Below are positions 8,923 to 17,419 of a stretch of DNA of 64,000 nt, in pieces. Under the pieces are notes generated by a model. The model was not told where the DNA came from. It searched no databases and was given only the letters and a program-made list of their open reading frames with translations. Positions within the stretch are counted from its first letter, which is position 1. Each line of letters opens with the position of its first letter. Both the position numbers and the translations under genes were made by a program. The stretch comes from Microtetraspora niveoalba (GTDB lineage: Bacteria; Actinomycetota; Actinomycetes; Streptosporangiales; Streptosporangiaceae): NCBI RefSeq assembly GCF_001570405.1, contig NZ_BBYM01000032.1, forward strand, positions 53,188-117,187, written 5' to 3'.

Positions 8923-9189
8923 TCATACGTGCGTGATCCGTTCCTTGTGCGCGGACAGCGCGGTGACGATCTGGCGCGCGGTCCGCATCGCCGCCAGGTC
9001 GTGCTCGGTGAAGTTGGACAGGTCGACCGCCGTGTCGTCGCACACGGCCGTGAGCAGCAGCACCTTGTTCAACGACGTCAGGCCGTACTCGTCGGCCAGG
9101 TCGACGTCGAGGTCGATCTCGTCCGCGGCCACGTCCTCGACCACCTGTGCCACCCGGTCGCGGACGGCCGCCTCAACCTCAGCAGACAT
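8923..9189 (-). CDS. Stand-alone acyl carrier protein
   Basis: An acidic 88-residue carrier protein with the attachment motif EYGLTSLN; Ser39 would receive the phosphopantetheine arm. Start ATG 9189 has GGGGAGGG upstream and lies inside the end of the ligase gene, overlapping it by 11 bases. The motif is GLTSL rather than the usual GxDSL, as seen in several carriers dedicated to amino-acid-like substrates. It is presumably loaded by the acyl-AMP ligase just upstream, possibly with (acyl)hydrazinoacetate, and would present it to the dehydrogenase and NRPS. No PPTase gene is seen within this operon; one lies at 47041-47748. Confidence 0.92.
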   Translation of the reverse strand: MSAEVEAAVRDRVAQVVEDVAADEIDLDVDLADEYGLTSLNKVLLLTAVCDDTAVDLSNFTEHDLAAMRTARQIVTALSAHKERITHV

Positions 9190-10726
9190 GGACACCCTCC
9201 CCAATCGCCATGATTTCCGACCGGTACGTGTTGAAGATCTCCTTGCGCCGCGGCTTGTACTGCGAGGTGAGCAGGCCGTTTCCGATGCTGAACGGAGTCT
9301 CGGCCACCACCACCCCGCGGATCCGCTCGTCGGGCGCGAGCACCTCGTTGGCCTCGGCCAGGTGCGCCGCGATCGCCTCGGCGTCGGCGGGCCGCCGGGC
9401 CGGCGACACCACCGCCACCAGATGCGTCTGCGTCGGGCAGAAGACCACGCACTGCTCGATCTCCGGGCTGGCGCGCAGCCGCTCCTCGATCGGCCGCACG
9501 ATCACCTTCTTGCCGTTGTCGAGCACGATCACGTCGTCGGCGCGGCCGAGGATGAACAGGTAGCCGTCCTCGTCGAGGTAGCCGAGGTCGCCGGTGCGCA
9601 CCAGGCCGCCGGGCCCGAAGACCCGTTCCGTCTCGCCGGGCGCGGCGTACTCGTAGCGCACGTTCACGGGATGGTCGGCGGCGATGCTGACCACTCCGTC
9701 GGGACCGATCAGCACCCGCTTGCCCGGCAGCACCCGTCCGACGCTGCCCTCCCGGCTGGCGCCCGGATGGTTCTTGGTGACGATGCAGGTCTCGTTGAGA
9801 CCGTATCCCTCGTAGATGGGCAGCTCGTTGTCGGTGAAGAACCGCAGCATCGCCGAGCTCGCCGGAGCCGACCCGGTCCACAGGTAGCGGATGCGGTCGC
9901 CGAACAGCCGCCGCCCGGCTTCGGCGAGGTCGAGCCCGCCGCGCGCGGCCTCGCTCTCGATGTGCCGCTTCGCCGCCTCGAAGAAGCCCGGGACGCCCAT
10001 GACCACCGTGGGCCGGACGCGGCGCATCGTGGCGAACGCGGCCTCGTAGCTGCTCAGGGTGACGTCGTGGCCGTACGCCAGCGCCGAGTAGATCCAGTAC
10101 CGCTGCTGCAGCAGGGAGAGCGGCAGGAAGACGAAGATGTCGTCGCCGGGGCCGTGGGTGAACATCTGCTGCACGGCGCGCAGCGAGGAGTCGATGCTGC
10201 CGACCGAGGCCCCCAGGCCCTTCGGCTCGCCGGTGCTGCCCGAGGTGAACTTGATCGTGGTGATCGCGTCCGGCGGATAGCCGACCGGTTCCGGCACCGC
10301 GCCGGTGTCCGCGGCCAGCGCGTTCACCTCGTCGATCGGCCGCAGCCTCGGATCCGGGCCGGCCGCTTCCGTCCCGGCCTCCGGGCCGGCCGCTTCCGGC
10401 CGGTCGGTGAACAGCAGGGCCAGGTCGTACCGGTCGAGCAACGCCGGGTCCGGAGCGAACTTCCCCGGCTCGAAACCCGCGGTCACCACGCCGCACCGGA
10501 GGGCGGCGAGGTCCAGCAGCACCCACTCCAGGCAGTTCGCCGCGAGGATGCCGATCCGGTCGCCCGGCTTCAGGCCCAACCGGCGCAGCCCGGCCGCGAC
10601 CCGGCACGCCGCCGCGTACACCTCGGTCAGCTCGACGGTCGGGCCTCCGCCGAGCCGGGCGATGCGGAGGTGGTGACCCGGAGCCGGTGGGGTGCCGACG
10701 ATCCGGTTGACGATCGAGTCGGTCAT
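9179..10726 (-). CDS. Acyl-AMP ligase (ANL superfamily)
   Basis: A 515-residue adenylate-forming enzyme with the P-loop FTSGSTGEPKG, the YGLNET motif, the RTGDLG motif and a C-terminal lid domain holding GNGLLTSQYKPRRK, whose Lys would assist adenylation. It lacks carrier or condensation domains. ATG 10726 overlaps the NRPS stop by four bases and the gene overlaps the ACP gene at its 3' end, so ligase and ACP are made together. This pairing matches the triacsin AMP-ligase/ACP pair that activates hydrazinoacetate derivatives. A fatty-acid substrate is possible, but the protein lacks the insertion typical of long FAALs such as the one at 56328-58079. Confidence 0.9.
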   Translation of the reverse strand: MTDSIVNRIVGTPPAPGHHLRIARLGGGPTVELTEVYAAACRVAAGLRRLGLKPGDRIGILAANCLEWVLLDLAALRCGVVTAGFEPGKFAPDPALLDRYDLALLFTDRPEAAGPEAGTEAAGPDPRLRPIDEVNALAADTGAVPEPVGYPPDAITTIKFTSGSTGEPKGLGASVGSIDSSLRAVQQMFTHGPGDDIFVFLPLSLLQQRYWIYSALAYGHDVTLSSYEAAFATMRRVRPTVVMGVPGFFEAAKRHIESEAARGGLDLAEAGRRLFGDRIRYLWTGSAPASSAMLRFFTDNELPIYEGYGLNETCIVTKNHPGASREGSVGRVLPGKRVLIGPDGVVSIAADHPVNVRYEYAAPGETERVFGPGGLVRTGDLGYLDEDGYLFILGRADDVIVLDNGKKVIVRPIEERLRASPEIEQCVVFCPTQTHLVAVVSPARRPADAEAIAAHLAEANEVLAPDERIRGVVVAETPFSIGNGLLTSQYKPRRKEIFNTYRSEIMAIGEGVHVC

Positions 10727-13700
10727 CGCGCGCCCTCCTCGCGCCGGGCGGCGGCGACCCTGGCGGCCATCGCGGGCACCGTGCGCACCTCGTGGAGCTG
10801 GTCGAGCGGGATCGTCACGTGGAACCGCCTGCGCACCTCGACGAGCACCCGCGCGGCGGCCAGCGAGTCACCGCCGAGCTCGTAGAAGGTCGCGTCGTAC
10901 GGGACGTCGGGCACGTCCAGCACCTTCCGCCACATCATGGCTATCTCGCCGGCGATCCCGTCCGGTGGCCGCGTCCCGGCCTCCGCCGACACCGCCTCCG
11001 ATGACACCGCCTCCGCCGACACCGCCTCCGATGACACCGCCTCCGGTGACGCGGTCGCCGGTGACGCGGTCGCCGGTGACGCGACGGCGGTCAGCCGCGC
11101 CCGGTCCACCTTGCCGTTGCGGGTCAGCGGGAGCGCGTCGTGCCAGACCACCGCCGACGGGATCATGTAGTCCGGCAGGTGCACGCGCAGCCGTCCCCGG
11201 ATCTCCTCGGCGTCCGGCCTGGCTTCGCCGGCGGCGGCGAGGTGGGCCACCAGCCGGTCGCCCCGCGCGCCTTCCTGGCGGACGACCGCCGCCTCTTTCA
11301 CCGTCTCCAGGCCGACCAGCCGCGTCTCGACCTCGCCGGCCTCGATGCGGTAGCCGTTCACCTTGATCTGGAAATCGCCGCGACCGAGGATCTCGATCTC
11401 GCCGTTCGGCAGGTATCGGCCGAGGTCGCCGGTGCGGTAGATCCGCTCGCCCTGCCCTTCGCCCTGCTGCCGTTCGTCGACGCGGAACCGCTCCGCGGTG
11501 CGCTCCGGGTCGCCCCAGTAGCCGCGGGCCAGCCCGACCCCGGCGGCGCAGATCTCGCCGGTCACCCAGTCGGGTGTCTCCCGACCGGCGGCGTCGAGCA
11601 CGTACGCGCGGTTGTTGGCGTTGGGGCGGCCGTACGGGATGCTCCGGCCGCCGTCGTCGGCGACCTCGACAGGGTGCAGGATGTTCCAGATCGTGGTTTC
11701 GGTGGGACCGCCCAGCGAGCAGATCTCCAGGTCGGGCTTGAGCCGCAGGAGCCGGGCGGGCAGCCCCGGCGGGATCCGGTCGCCGCTCATCATGACGAGC
11801 CGCAGGTCGGGCAGCCGCTCCGGACGGCCGGCCGCCTCCTCGTGCAGCAGGCCGACGATCGCCGGCACGGAGTTCCACACCGTCACCCCGGCCGACTCGC
11901 ACAGGTCGAGCCAGTGGTCCGGGTCGGCCGCCCGGTCGGCGTCCGGCAGCACGATCGCCGCCCCGGCGCTGAGGGCGCCGAAGACGTCGTAGACCGACAG
12001 GTCGAAGTTGAACGCGCTGATCCCGAAGAACCGGTCGCTCGCGTCCACGCCGAAACGGGCGTTGCAGTCGGCCACGACGTTGGCCACGCTGCGCCCGCTG
12101 ACCATGACGCCCTTGGGGTCTCCGGTGGTGCCGGAGGTGTAGAGCACGTAGGCGAGGTCGTCCAGGCACGCACCCGGCGGCGGGGACGGGTCGGCCGGCT
12201 CCTCCGCGGCGGCGTCGGCGTCGCCGGGCAGCCGCAGCACCTCCACGCCGTCCGGGATGCCGTCGGGGACGCCGACGTTGCTGAGCACGCACCGCACCCG
12301 CCCGTCGCGGAGCATGTACGTCCGGCGCGCCGCCGGCAGCCCCGCGTCGACCGGCAGGTAGGCCGCGCCGGCCAGCACGGTGCCCAGGATGCCGACGATC
12401 TGCTCGGGCCCGCGCGCCATCACCAGGCCGACCAGCTCGTCCCGGCCCACCTGGTGCCGCCGCAGCCAGGCGGCGACGCGGCGGGCGCGCCGGTGCAGCT
12501 CGCCGTAGCTCATCGCCACGCCGCCGGCGATGACGGCCGGGGCGTCCGGCCGCCGGCGGGCGTGCTCGGCGAACGCGTCGGCGAGCAGCCGGTCGGACCG
12601 CGGCGCAGCTGTGTCGTTGGCCTCGTCGCGCCGCCGCCGCTGCTCGGGCGGCAGCAGGTCGGGGGCCACGGCGGTCCAGCCCTCTCCGGCGCACAGCCCG
12701 TCCAGCAGCCGCTGGTAACCGGTGGCCAGCGCGTCGAGCAGCCCGTCGGGGAACAGCTCGTCCACCCCGTCGATCTGGATGACGAGCCCGCCGTGCTGCT
12801 CCATCGCGAACACGTTCAGCCACACCTGCGGGGTCTGGCTCACCGTGAAGGTCTCCCGGCCGAACAGCTCCAGCGCCGTCCCGTCCACGTCCGCCTGGAC
12901 GTGGCCGATCGCGCAGTTGAAGGTGTACGGCGCCCGGGCGGCGCCACCGCGCCGTCCCAGCTCCCGCAGCACCTCGATGCCGGAGTGGTGCCGGTTCTCG
13001 ATGGCGCGGTGCAGCCGTCCCTGCAGGGACCGCGCCCACTCCTCGAAGGTGGCGCCGTTCCCGAACCCGACCTCGACCAGCATGACGTCGGAGAACTGCC
13101 CGATGGCGTCGGCCATCCGAGGGTGGATCGGCGGCCGGTTCGCGAAGGTCGTGTTCAGCGTGAACCGGTCTCCGGCCCCCCAGTAGTGGAGCGTCCGCGC
13201 GTAGCCGGCCAGCAGCAGCGCCGGTGGGGTGATGCCGCCGGCGGCGGCCCGCCGCTTCAGCTCGCTCCACGGGGAGGCGTCGAGCCGGACCAGCCGCTGG
13301 GTGAACCGGGGCCGGGCGATCGAGGACGGGCTGGCGGCCAGTGGAAGGTCCGGCATGGGCGCGAGGTCGTCGACCCGGTCGGTCCAGTAGCGCTGCGAGC
13401 GCCGCGCGGGCGCCCGGTCGCGGGCCCGGCGCAGCTCCGCCACGTAGTCCGCGAGCGGCACGCCGGGGTCGTCCCGGCCGTCCCGCTCGGCCCCGTCGTC
13501 CTGGTACGCGCGCCACCACTCGCGGAAGAACAGGAACATGCTGATCCCGTCCATGACCAGTCCGTCATGGCCGACGTGCAGCACCATCCGGTCGTCGGCG
13601 AGGACGCTGACCTCCGCCCTGACCAGGGGCGGCCGGTCGACGGGCGACATCCGGTGCGAGCAGCGCTCCCGATACGACTCGAGGCTGCTCAGCCTGGCGT

Positions 13701-14124
13701 GCTCCGGCAGGGCCCGCAGGTCGCGCACCCGGATGTGCACCGGCACCCGGTCGTGCACGATCTGACGGCCGTCCTGGGTGAACGAGACGCGCAGGGCGTC
13801 GTGGCGGTGCACCACCGCACGCAGCGCCCGCTCCAGCCGTTCGACGTCCCAGACGCCCTCGATCTCGTGGTAGACGTGGCTGGCGACGTTGCCGACCTCG
13901 ACCAGCTCGCTCCGGCCGTACAGGTAGGCGCCCTGGAGCGGGGTCAGCGCGAGGCCGGCCCGCGCGGTGAGGTGCGTGAGGAGGTCGGGCTTGGCCGCCC
14001 GGATGCGGGCCACCAGCTCGGCGTCCATCCTGTCGGTCGGCCCCTGGAGCCGCAGGTCGCCGCCGACGGCGGTGATCGTCAAGCCGCGCGAGGTGACGTC
14101 GTGCAGCAGCTCGGCGACACTCAC
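10723..14124 (-). CDS. NRPS module TubC-Cy-A(Cys)-PCP
   Basis: GTG 14124 is the start: it overlaps the upstream stop (GTGA) and has GGAGGTGG seven bases before it, giving 1133 residues. Residues 1-52 form a TubC-type N-terminal docking domain. Residues about 57-480 are a heterocyclisation (Cy) domain: AYLYGR near 67-71, D187-x4-D192-x2-S195 in place of HHxxxDG, and SQTPQVWLN near 410. The adenylation domain has TSGTTGDPKG and FDLSVYD; by alignment with GrsA its pocket reads D-L-Y-N-M-S-L-I-W, nearly the cysteine code DLYNLSLIWK. The C-terminal PCP has LGGDSL. There is no thioesterase. It should couple an acyl donor to Cys and close a thiazoline ring; oxidation to thiazole has no obvious domain here. 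Confidence 0.93.
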   Translation of the reverse strand: MSVAELLHDVTSRGLTITAVGGDLRLQGPTDRMDAELVARIRAAKPDLLTHLTARAGLALTPLQGAYLYGRSELVEVGNVASHVYHEIEGVWDVERLERALRAVVHRHDALRVSFTQDGRQIVHDRVPVHIRVRDLRALPEHARLSSLESYRERCSHRMSPVDRPPLVRAEVSVLADDRMVLHVGHDGLVMDGISMFLFFREWWRAYQDDGAERDGRDDPGVPLADYVAELRRARDRAPARRSQRYWTDRVDDLAPMPDLPLAASPSSIARPRFTQRLVRLDASPWSELKRRAAAGGITPPALLLAGYARTLHYWGAGDRFTLNTTFANRPPIHPRMADAIGQFSDVMLVEVGFGNGATFEEWARSLQGRLHRAIENRHHSGIEVLRELGRRGGAARAPYTFNCAIGHVQADVDGTALELFGRETFTVSQTPQVWLNVFAMEQHGGLVIQIDGVDELFPDGLLDALATGYQRLLDGLCAGEGWTAVAPDLLPPEQRRRRDEANDTAAPRSDRLLADAFAEHARRRPDAPAVIAGGVAMSYGELHRRARRVAAWLRRHQVGRDELVGLVMARGPEQIVGILGTVLAGAAYLPVDAGLPAARRTYMLRDGRVRCVLSNVGVPDGIPDGVEVLRLPGDADAAAEEPADPSPPPGACLDDLAYVLYTSGTTGDPKGVMVSGRSVANVVADCNARFGVDASDRFFGISAFNFDLSVYDVFGALSAGAAIVLPDADRAADPDHWLDLCESAGVTVWNSVPAIVGLLHEEAAGRPERLPDLRLVMMSGDRIPPGLPARLLRLKPDLEICSLGGPTETTIWNILHPVEVADDGGRSIPYGRPNANNRAYVLDAAGRETPDWVTGEICAAGVGLARGYWGDPERTAERFRVDERQQGEGQGERIYRTGDLGRYLPNGEIEILGRGDFQIKVNGYRIEAGEVETRLVGLETVKEAAVVRQEGARGDRLVAHLAAAGEARPDAEEIRGRLRVHLPDYMIPSAVVWHDALPLTRNGKVDRARLTAVASPATASPATASPEAVSSEAVSAEAVSSEAVSAEAGTRPPDGIAGEIAMMWRKVLDVPDVPYDATFYELGGDSLAAARVLVEVRRRFHVTIPLDQLHEVRTVPAMAARVAAARREEGAR
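10981..11040 (-). repeat. 30-bp tandem repeat in the A-PCP linker of the NRPS
   Basis: Two identical 30-base units (10981-11010 and 11011-11040), followed by two 15-base units (gcggtcgccggtgac) ending near 11080. They are in frame and encode an Ala/Ser/Glu/Val/Thr-rich linker between adenylation and carrier domains. This is a flexible hinge that probably varies in copy number among strains. Confidence 0.85.
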
Positions 14125-16361
14125 GCCAGAGCCACCTCCATCCCCGCCTGCGTCCGTTGGCCGATCAGACCGGCCAGCTCCGTGATGGTGGACCCGAGCA
14201 GCTCCTCGACCGAGACCTCGACGTCGGTGTGTTCGAGGATCCGGTACTGCAGGGTGACCGCGTGCAGCGACGCCGCGCCGAGGGAGACCAGGCTCAGGTC
14301 GGCGGCCGGCGGTCCGTCTTCGAGCTGCAGCGTCTCGGCCACGGTGGCGGTGAGCCAGCCGGCCAGCTCGGCGTCGACGGCAGGACGCGGATCGGTGAAG
14401 AAGGTCCGGTCGGCGAGGGTGACCCGGGATCCGGGGGCGACCAGCGTCACCGTCTGCGGCCAGGTGTCGATCTCGCCGCCGCCCAGCGCGGCGGCGAGCT
14501 TCGCGGCGAACCTGGGCATCACCGGGGCCGCGCAGACCGCCAGCAGCTTGGCCGCCGCCAGCTCGAGCGCGATGGCGGTGCGGGCCTCGTCGCGCCAGGC
14601 CGGGGACGTCGACACCCTCGCCTCCAGCGAGGCGAACCGCCGTACGTCGTCCACCAGCCCGTCGAGCTCGGCCACGGCCTGGTTGAGCGAGAACCCGTCG
14701 GGGCCGAGCGCCCCGGCGACTGCGGCGCGGCGGGTGTCGAGCCGGGCCAGGAAGGCGGTGTGCTCCGGCGTCCAGTTCCCGGCGTCGGGGACCAGGCCGT
14801 CGTACCGCTCCGCCATCCGCCGCCCCAGGTCGTGCAGCCAGTCCTGCCAGGTCCCGACCAGCCTGTCGCGCACCGCGCTCTCGTACGCGCCGACCTCGAA
14901 GTTGGTGCGCCGCCCCTCGGAGCGGATCCGGGACAGGTAGTAGCGCACCGCGTCGACCGTGTCCGGGGTGAGGATCTCCTTGCCCCAGACGGCGTGCCGA
15001 CGGCTGGTGCTGAACTTGGCGCCGTCGAGCAGCAGGAACTCGTTGACGTTGTAGTCGATGTCCGGCGCCCAGTCCGGGAAGGCGAGCTTGTAGAGCACCG
15101 GGTAGAGGATCGCGTGGTAGAAGCTGTTGTCGTACCCGAAGAAGTGCACGATCTTCCAGTCCGCCCGGGGCGCGTCGGCGCGCCAGTCCCGGCCCAGTCG
15201 CCGCCCGAGCTCGGCGATGCCGTGCAGGAACCCGTACGACATCTCCGGCCAGACCCAGATGACCTGACCCGGTGCGCCGTCCTCCAGCGGTGGCACGCCC
15301 CAGTCCGACGGGTGGGTCATCGCCACGTCGACGCCGGGTCGGGCGAACAGGCGCTCGGCGAGCTCGCGCAGGCGCGCCGGTACGCGGCCGAGGTGGTGGT
15401 GCAGGGCCACGTCGGGGGCGAACCGGTGCAGCGGCAGCATGAAGCGGGTCACCTCGGCGACCCGTGGGACCGCGTCGGAGTGCCGGATGGCCGGGTCGAC
15501 CAGGTCGTGGCAGAAATTGGGCTCGCCGCACTCCTCGCAGATGTTGCCGCCGGTGGGCCCGCCGCAGGTGGGACAGCCGCCGGACACGTCGACCTCGTAG
15601 AGGTAGCGGCCGTCCGGCCCGACCAGTGCGGGCGCCTCGGCGGGGGCGACCGCGCCGGAGGCGACCAGCCGGGAGAAGAACGCCTGCAGTCCGGCGCGGT
15701 AGGCCGGGTCCGCGTCGGTCACCGTGTACTGGTCGAGCGGGATGTCCATCATCCGGAGCGTCTCGGCGATCTCCGCGCTGTAGTGCGCCGCCGTCTCGGC
15801 CGGGGTGCGGCCCTCACGCCGGGCGCACTCGGTCACATAGCTCTGGTAGTCGTCGCTGCCGGTGAGGTGCCAGGCCTGGGCGCCGTTGAGGCGCTGGAAC
15901 CGTACGAAGACGTCCGCGCCGAGGTACGGGCCGGAGAGGTGGCCGAGGTGCAGGTCGCCGTTCGGGGTGGGCGGGGTGGAGAAGACGAAGACCGGACGGT
16001 CCCGCAGCCGGCCGCGCTCGACCTGCGCCGCCTGCCGGCCGGCCCGCTCCGGATCCCGCCAGTACAGCGTCGCGAACAGCAGGTCCTCGTCGCCGGTGTT
16101 CTCGATGACGTGCGTCTCGAACGGCTCGAACTGGGCCACGACGCCCGCGTGCACGGGATACCTGCGAGCGTCCACGATCAGGTCGCCGGCGCCCTGGACG
16201 ATCACGAAGGTCTCGGTCTCGTCGTGCTGGTGGGCGTCGGACCGTCCGCCCGGCACCACGCGGCCCCATCCGGCGCCGACCCCCAGCCCGTCGATCGAAC
16301 TCATGTCGATGCCGAACAGCTCATGCAGCGCGCCGGCGTCGTACGCATTGATGATCACCAT
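14121..16361 (-). CDS. Cupin-MetRS-like hydrazine synthetase with C-terminal carrier domain
   Basis: A 746-residue fusion. Residues 1-110 are a cupin with metal ligands H44, H46, E50 and H84. Residues 120-620 resemble methionyl-tRNA synthetase: HLGH at 138-141 (HIGH), zinc Cys 263/266/275/278 and KFSTS at 449-453 (KMSKS), but without a clear tRNA anticodon-binding role. In s56-p1 (Spb40) and triacsin biosynthesis, cupin-MetRS proteins join N6-hydroxylysine to glycine and form the N-N bond. Residues about 660-735 look like a carrier domain with SLGAASLHAV, Ser698 being the likely pantetheine site; I do not recall this in the characterised homologues. ATG 16361 follows TAGGAG, and the gene overlaps both neighbours. 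Confidence 0.9.
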   Translation of the reverse strand: MVIINAYDAGALHELFGIDMSSIDGLGVGAGWGRVVPGGRSDAHQHDETETFVIVQGAGDLIVDARRYPVHAGVVAQFEPFETHVIENTGDEDLLFATLYWRDPERAGRQAAQVERGRLRDRPVFVFSTPPTPNGDLHLGHLSGPYLGADVFVRFQRLNGAQAWHLTGSDDYQSYVTECARREGRTPAETAAHYSAEIAETLRMMDIPLDQYTVTDADPAYRAGLQAFFSRLVASGAVAPAEAPALVGPDGRYLYEVDVSGGCPTCGGPTGGNICEECGEPNFCHDLVDPAIRHSDAVPRVAEVTRFMLPLHRFAPDVALHHHLGRVPARLRELAERLFARPGVDVAMTHPSDWGVPPLEDGAPGQVIWVWPEMSYGFLHGIAELGRRLGRDWRADAPRADWKIVHFFGYDNSFYHAILYPVLYKLAFPDWAPDIDYNVNEFLLLDGAKFSTSRRHAVWGKEILTPDTVDAVRYYLSRIRSEGRRTNFEVGAYESAVRDRLVGTWQDWLHDLGRRMAERYDGLVPDAGNWTPEHTAFLARLDTRRAAVAGALGPDGFSLNQAVAELDGLVDDVRRFASLEARVSTSPAWRDEARTAIALELAAAKLLAVCAAPVMPRFAAKLAAALGGGEIDTWPQTVTLVAPGSRVTLADRTFFTDPRPAVDAELAGWLTATVAETLQLEDGPPAADLSLVSLGAASLHAVTLQYRILEHTDVEVSVEELLGSTITELAGLIGQRTQAGMEVALA

Positions 16362-17419
16362 TGGCTCCTACGGCTGGACGTCAGGTCGAGGAGGTCGACC
16401 GCCTCGGCGGCGATCGCCGGGGCGAGGCGGTATCCGGATCCGTTGGCGCCGCCGGCGAACACGATCCGGCCGGCCGGATCGAGGGCCCGCACCAGCGGCC
16501 GCCGGTCGGGGGTGTAGGCGTCGCAGAACACCCGGCCCGACGTGCAGCGGGCGGCGAGCTCCGGCGCGTACCGCGCGAGCGTGCCGCGGGCCTCGGCGAG
16601 GTGCTCGGCGTGCAGGCCGTCCGTCGGCCGGTCGGGGTCGACGTCCCATTCCTGGCAGGTGTAGCTGAACAACCAGTGGCCGCGGTCGGCCAGCGGGAGC
16701 AGGAACGCGTCCTCGTCGTGGAAGACGACGCAGGGGGCTCCCGGGCCCGGCCGGTCCTCGATGTGCAGGGCGACCACCTTCTTGACCCGCGCCCCGTGCG
16801 GGGCGAGCAGGTCGCGCCAGGCCGGCGCGTGAATCCAGGGCCCGGGGGCGAGCACCACATGGTCGGCCGTGAGGTCCTCCCCCGACCCCAGCCGCAGCGT
16901 GACGCCGTCCGCCCGGGGCACGAGCCCGGTGACGGCGATGCCCTCCCGGAACGGAACGGCGGGGCGCAGCCCGCGTGCCAGGCGCAGCGACAGGGCGTGG
17001 ACGTCGGCGTGCTGGCAGCCGTCGCCGGTCCACGCCACCGCGCCCGCGGGCAGCACGACCCGGTCGTCGCCCGGCGCCGCGACCGGTGTCAGCTTTGCGC
17101 TGGGCAGGTACGCCTCGTGCACCTCGGCGGCCCGATCGGATGAGGCGACCACGGCCATCGGGAGCGGGTGGATCGGCGCGCCCGGGTCGGCGCCGAGCAG
17201 CCGCCCGTACCAGTCCTCGCTGTAGGCGGTCATCCGGCGCACCCGCTCGGAGGCGCCACGCGGGAAGTGCAGCCCGGCCGAGCGCCGCGACGCACCAGTG
17301 CCCACGCCGTCCCGGTCGACGACGACGACCTCGGCGTCGGCGCCGCGATCCGTGATCTCCCGTGCGACGAGACATCCGATGATGCCCGCGCCCACCACCA
17401 CGACCGTCGGCCGGCTCAC
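16355..17419 (-). CDS. FAD-dependent amine oxidase (DAO-type)
   Basis: A 354-residue flavoprotein of the D-amino-acid/glycine oxidase (DAO) family. The dinucleotide fold is at the N-terminus (VVVVGAGIIG) and the C-terminal FAD contact is in FAGGANGSGYRLAP. GTG 17419 overlaps the hydroxylase stop by four bases and replaces a longer reading that would run inside that gene. In the s56-p1 and triacsin pathways an enzyme of this type cleaves the lysine-glycine hydrazine adduct to release hydrazinoacetic acid and a lysine semialdehyde. Its place between the hydroxylase and the cupin-MetRS gene makes that role the strong inference. Confidence 0.9.
   Translation of the reverse strand: MSRPTVVVVGAGIIGCLVAREITDRGADAEVVVVDRDGVGTGASRRSAGLHFPRGASERVRRMTAYSEDWYGRLLGADPGAPIHPLPMAVVASSDRAAEVHEAYLPSAKLTPVAAPGDDRVVLPAGAVAWTGDGCQHADVHALSLRLARGLRPAVPFREGIAVTGLVPRADGVTLRLGSGEDLTADHVVLAPGPWIHAPAWRDLLAPHGARVKKVVALHIEDRPGPGAPCVVFHDEDAFLLPLADRGHWLFSYTCQEWDVDPDRPTDGLHAEHLAEARGTLARYAPELAARCTSGRVFCDAYTPDRRPLVRALDPAGRIVFAGGANGSGYRLAPAIAAEAVDLLDLTSSRRSQW

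Noticed and set aside
10981..11080. CRISPR-like repeats
   Set aside because: Units are adjacent without spacers, lie in frame inside the NRPS and have no cas genes nearby.
11140..14940. Plus-strand open frame of over 1200 codons opposite the NRPS
   Set aside because: Produced by high GC third-position bias; no domain, and the opposite strand has complete Cy-A-PCP motifs.
14121..16361. Housekeeping methionyl-tRNA synthetase
   Set aside because: An N-terminal cupin, a C-terminal carrier-like tail and overlap with hydroxylase/oxidase/NRPS genes fit a hydrazine synthetase instead.
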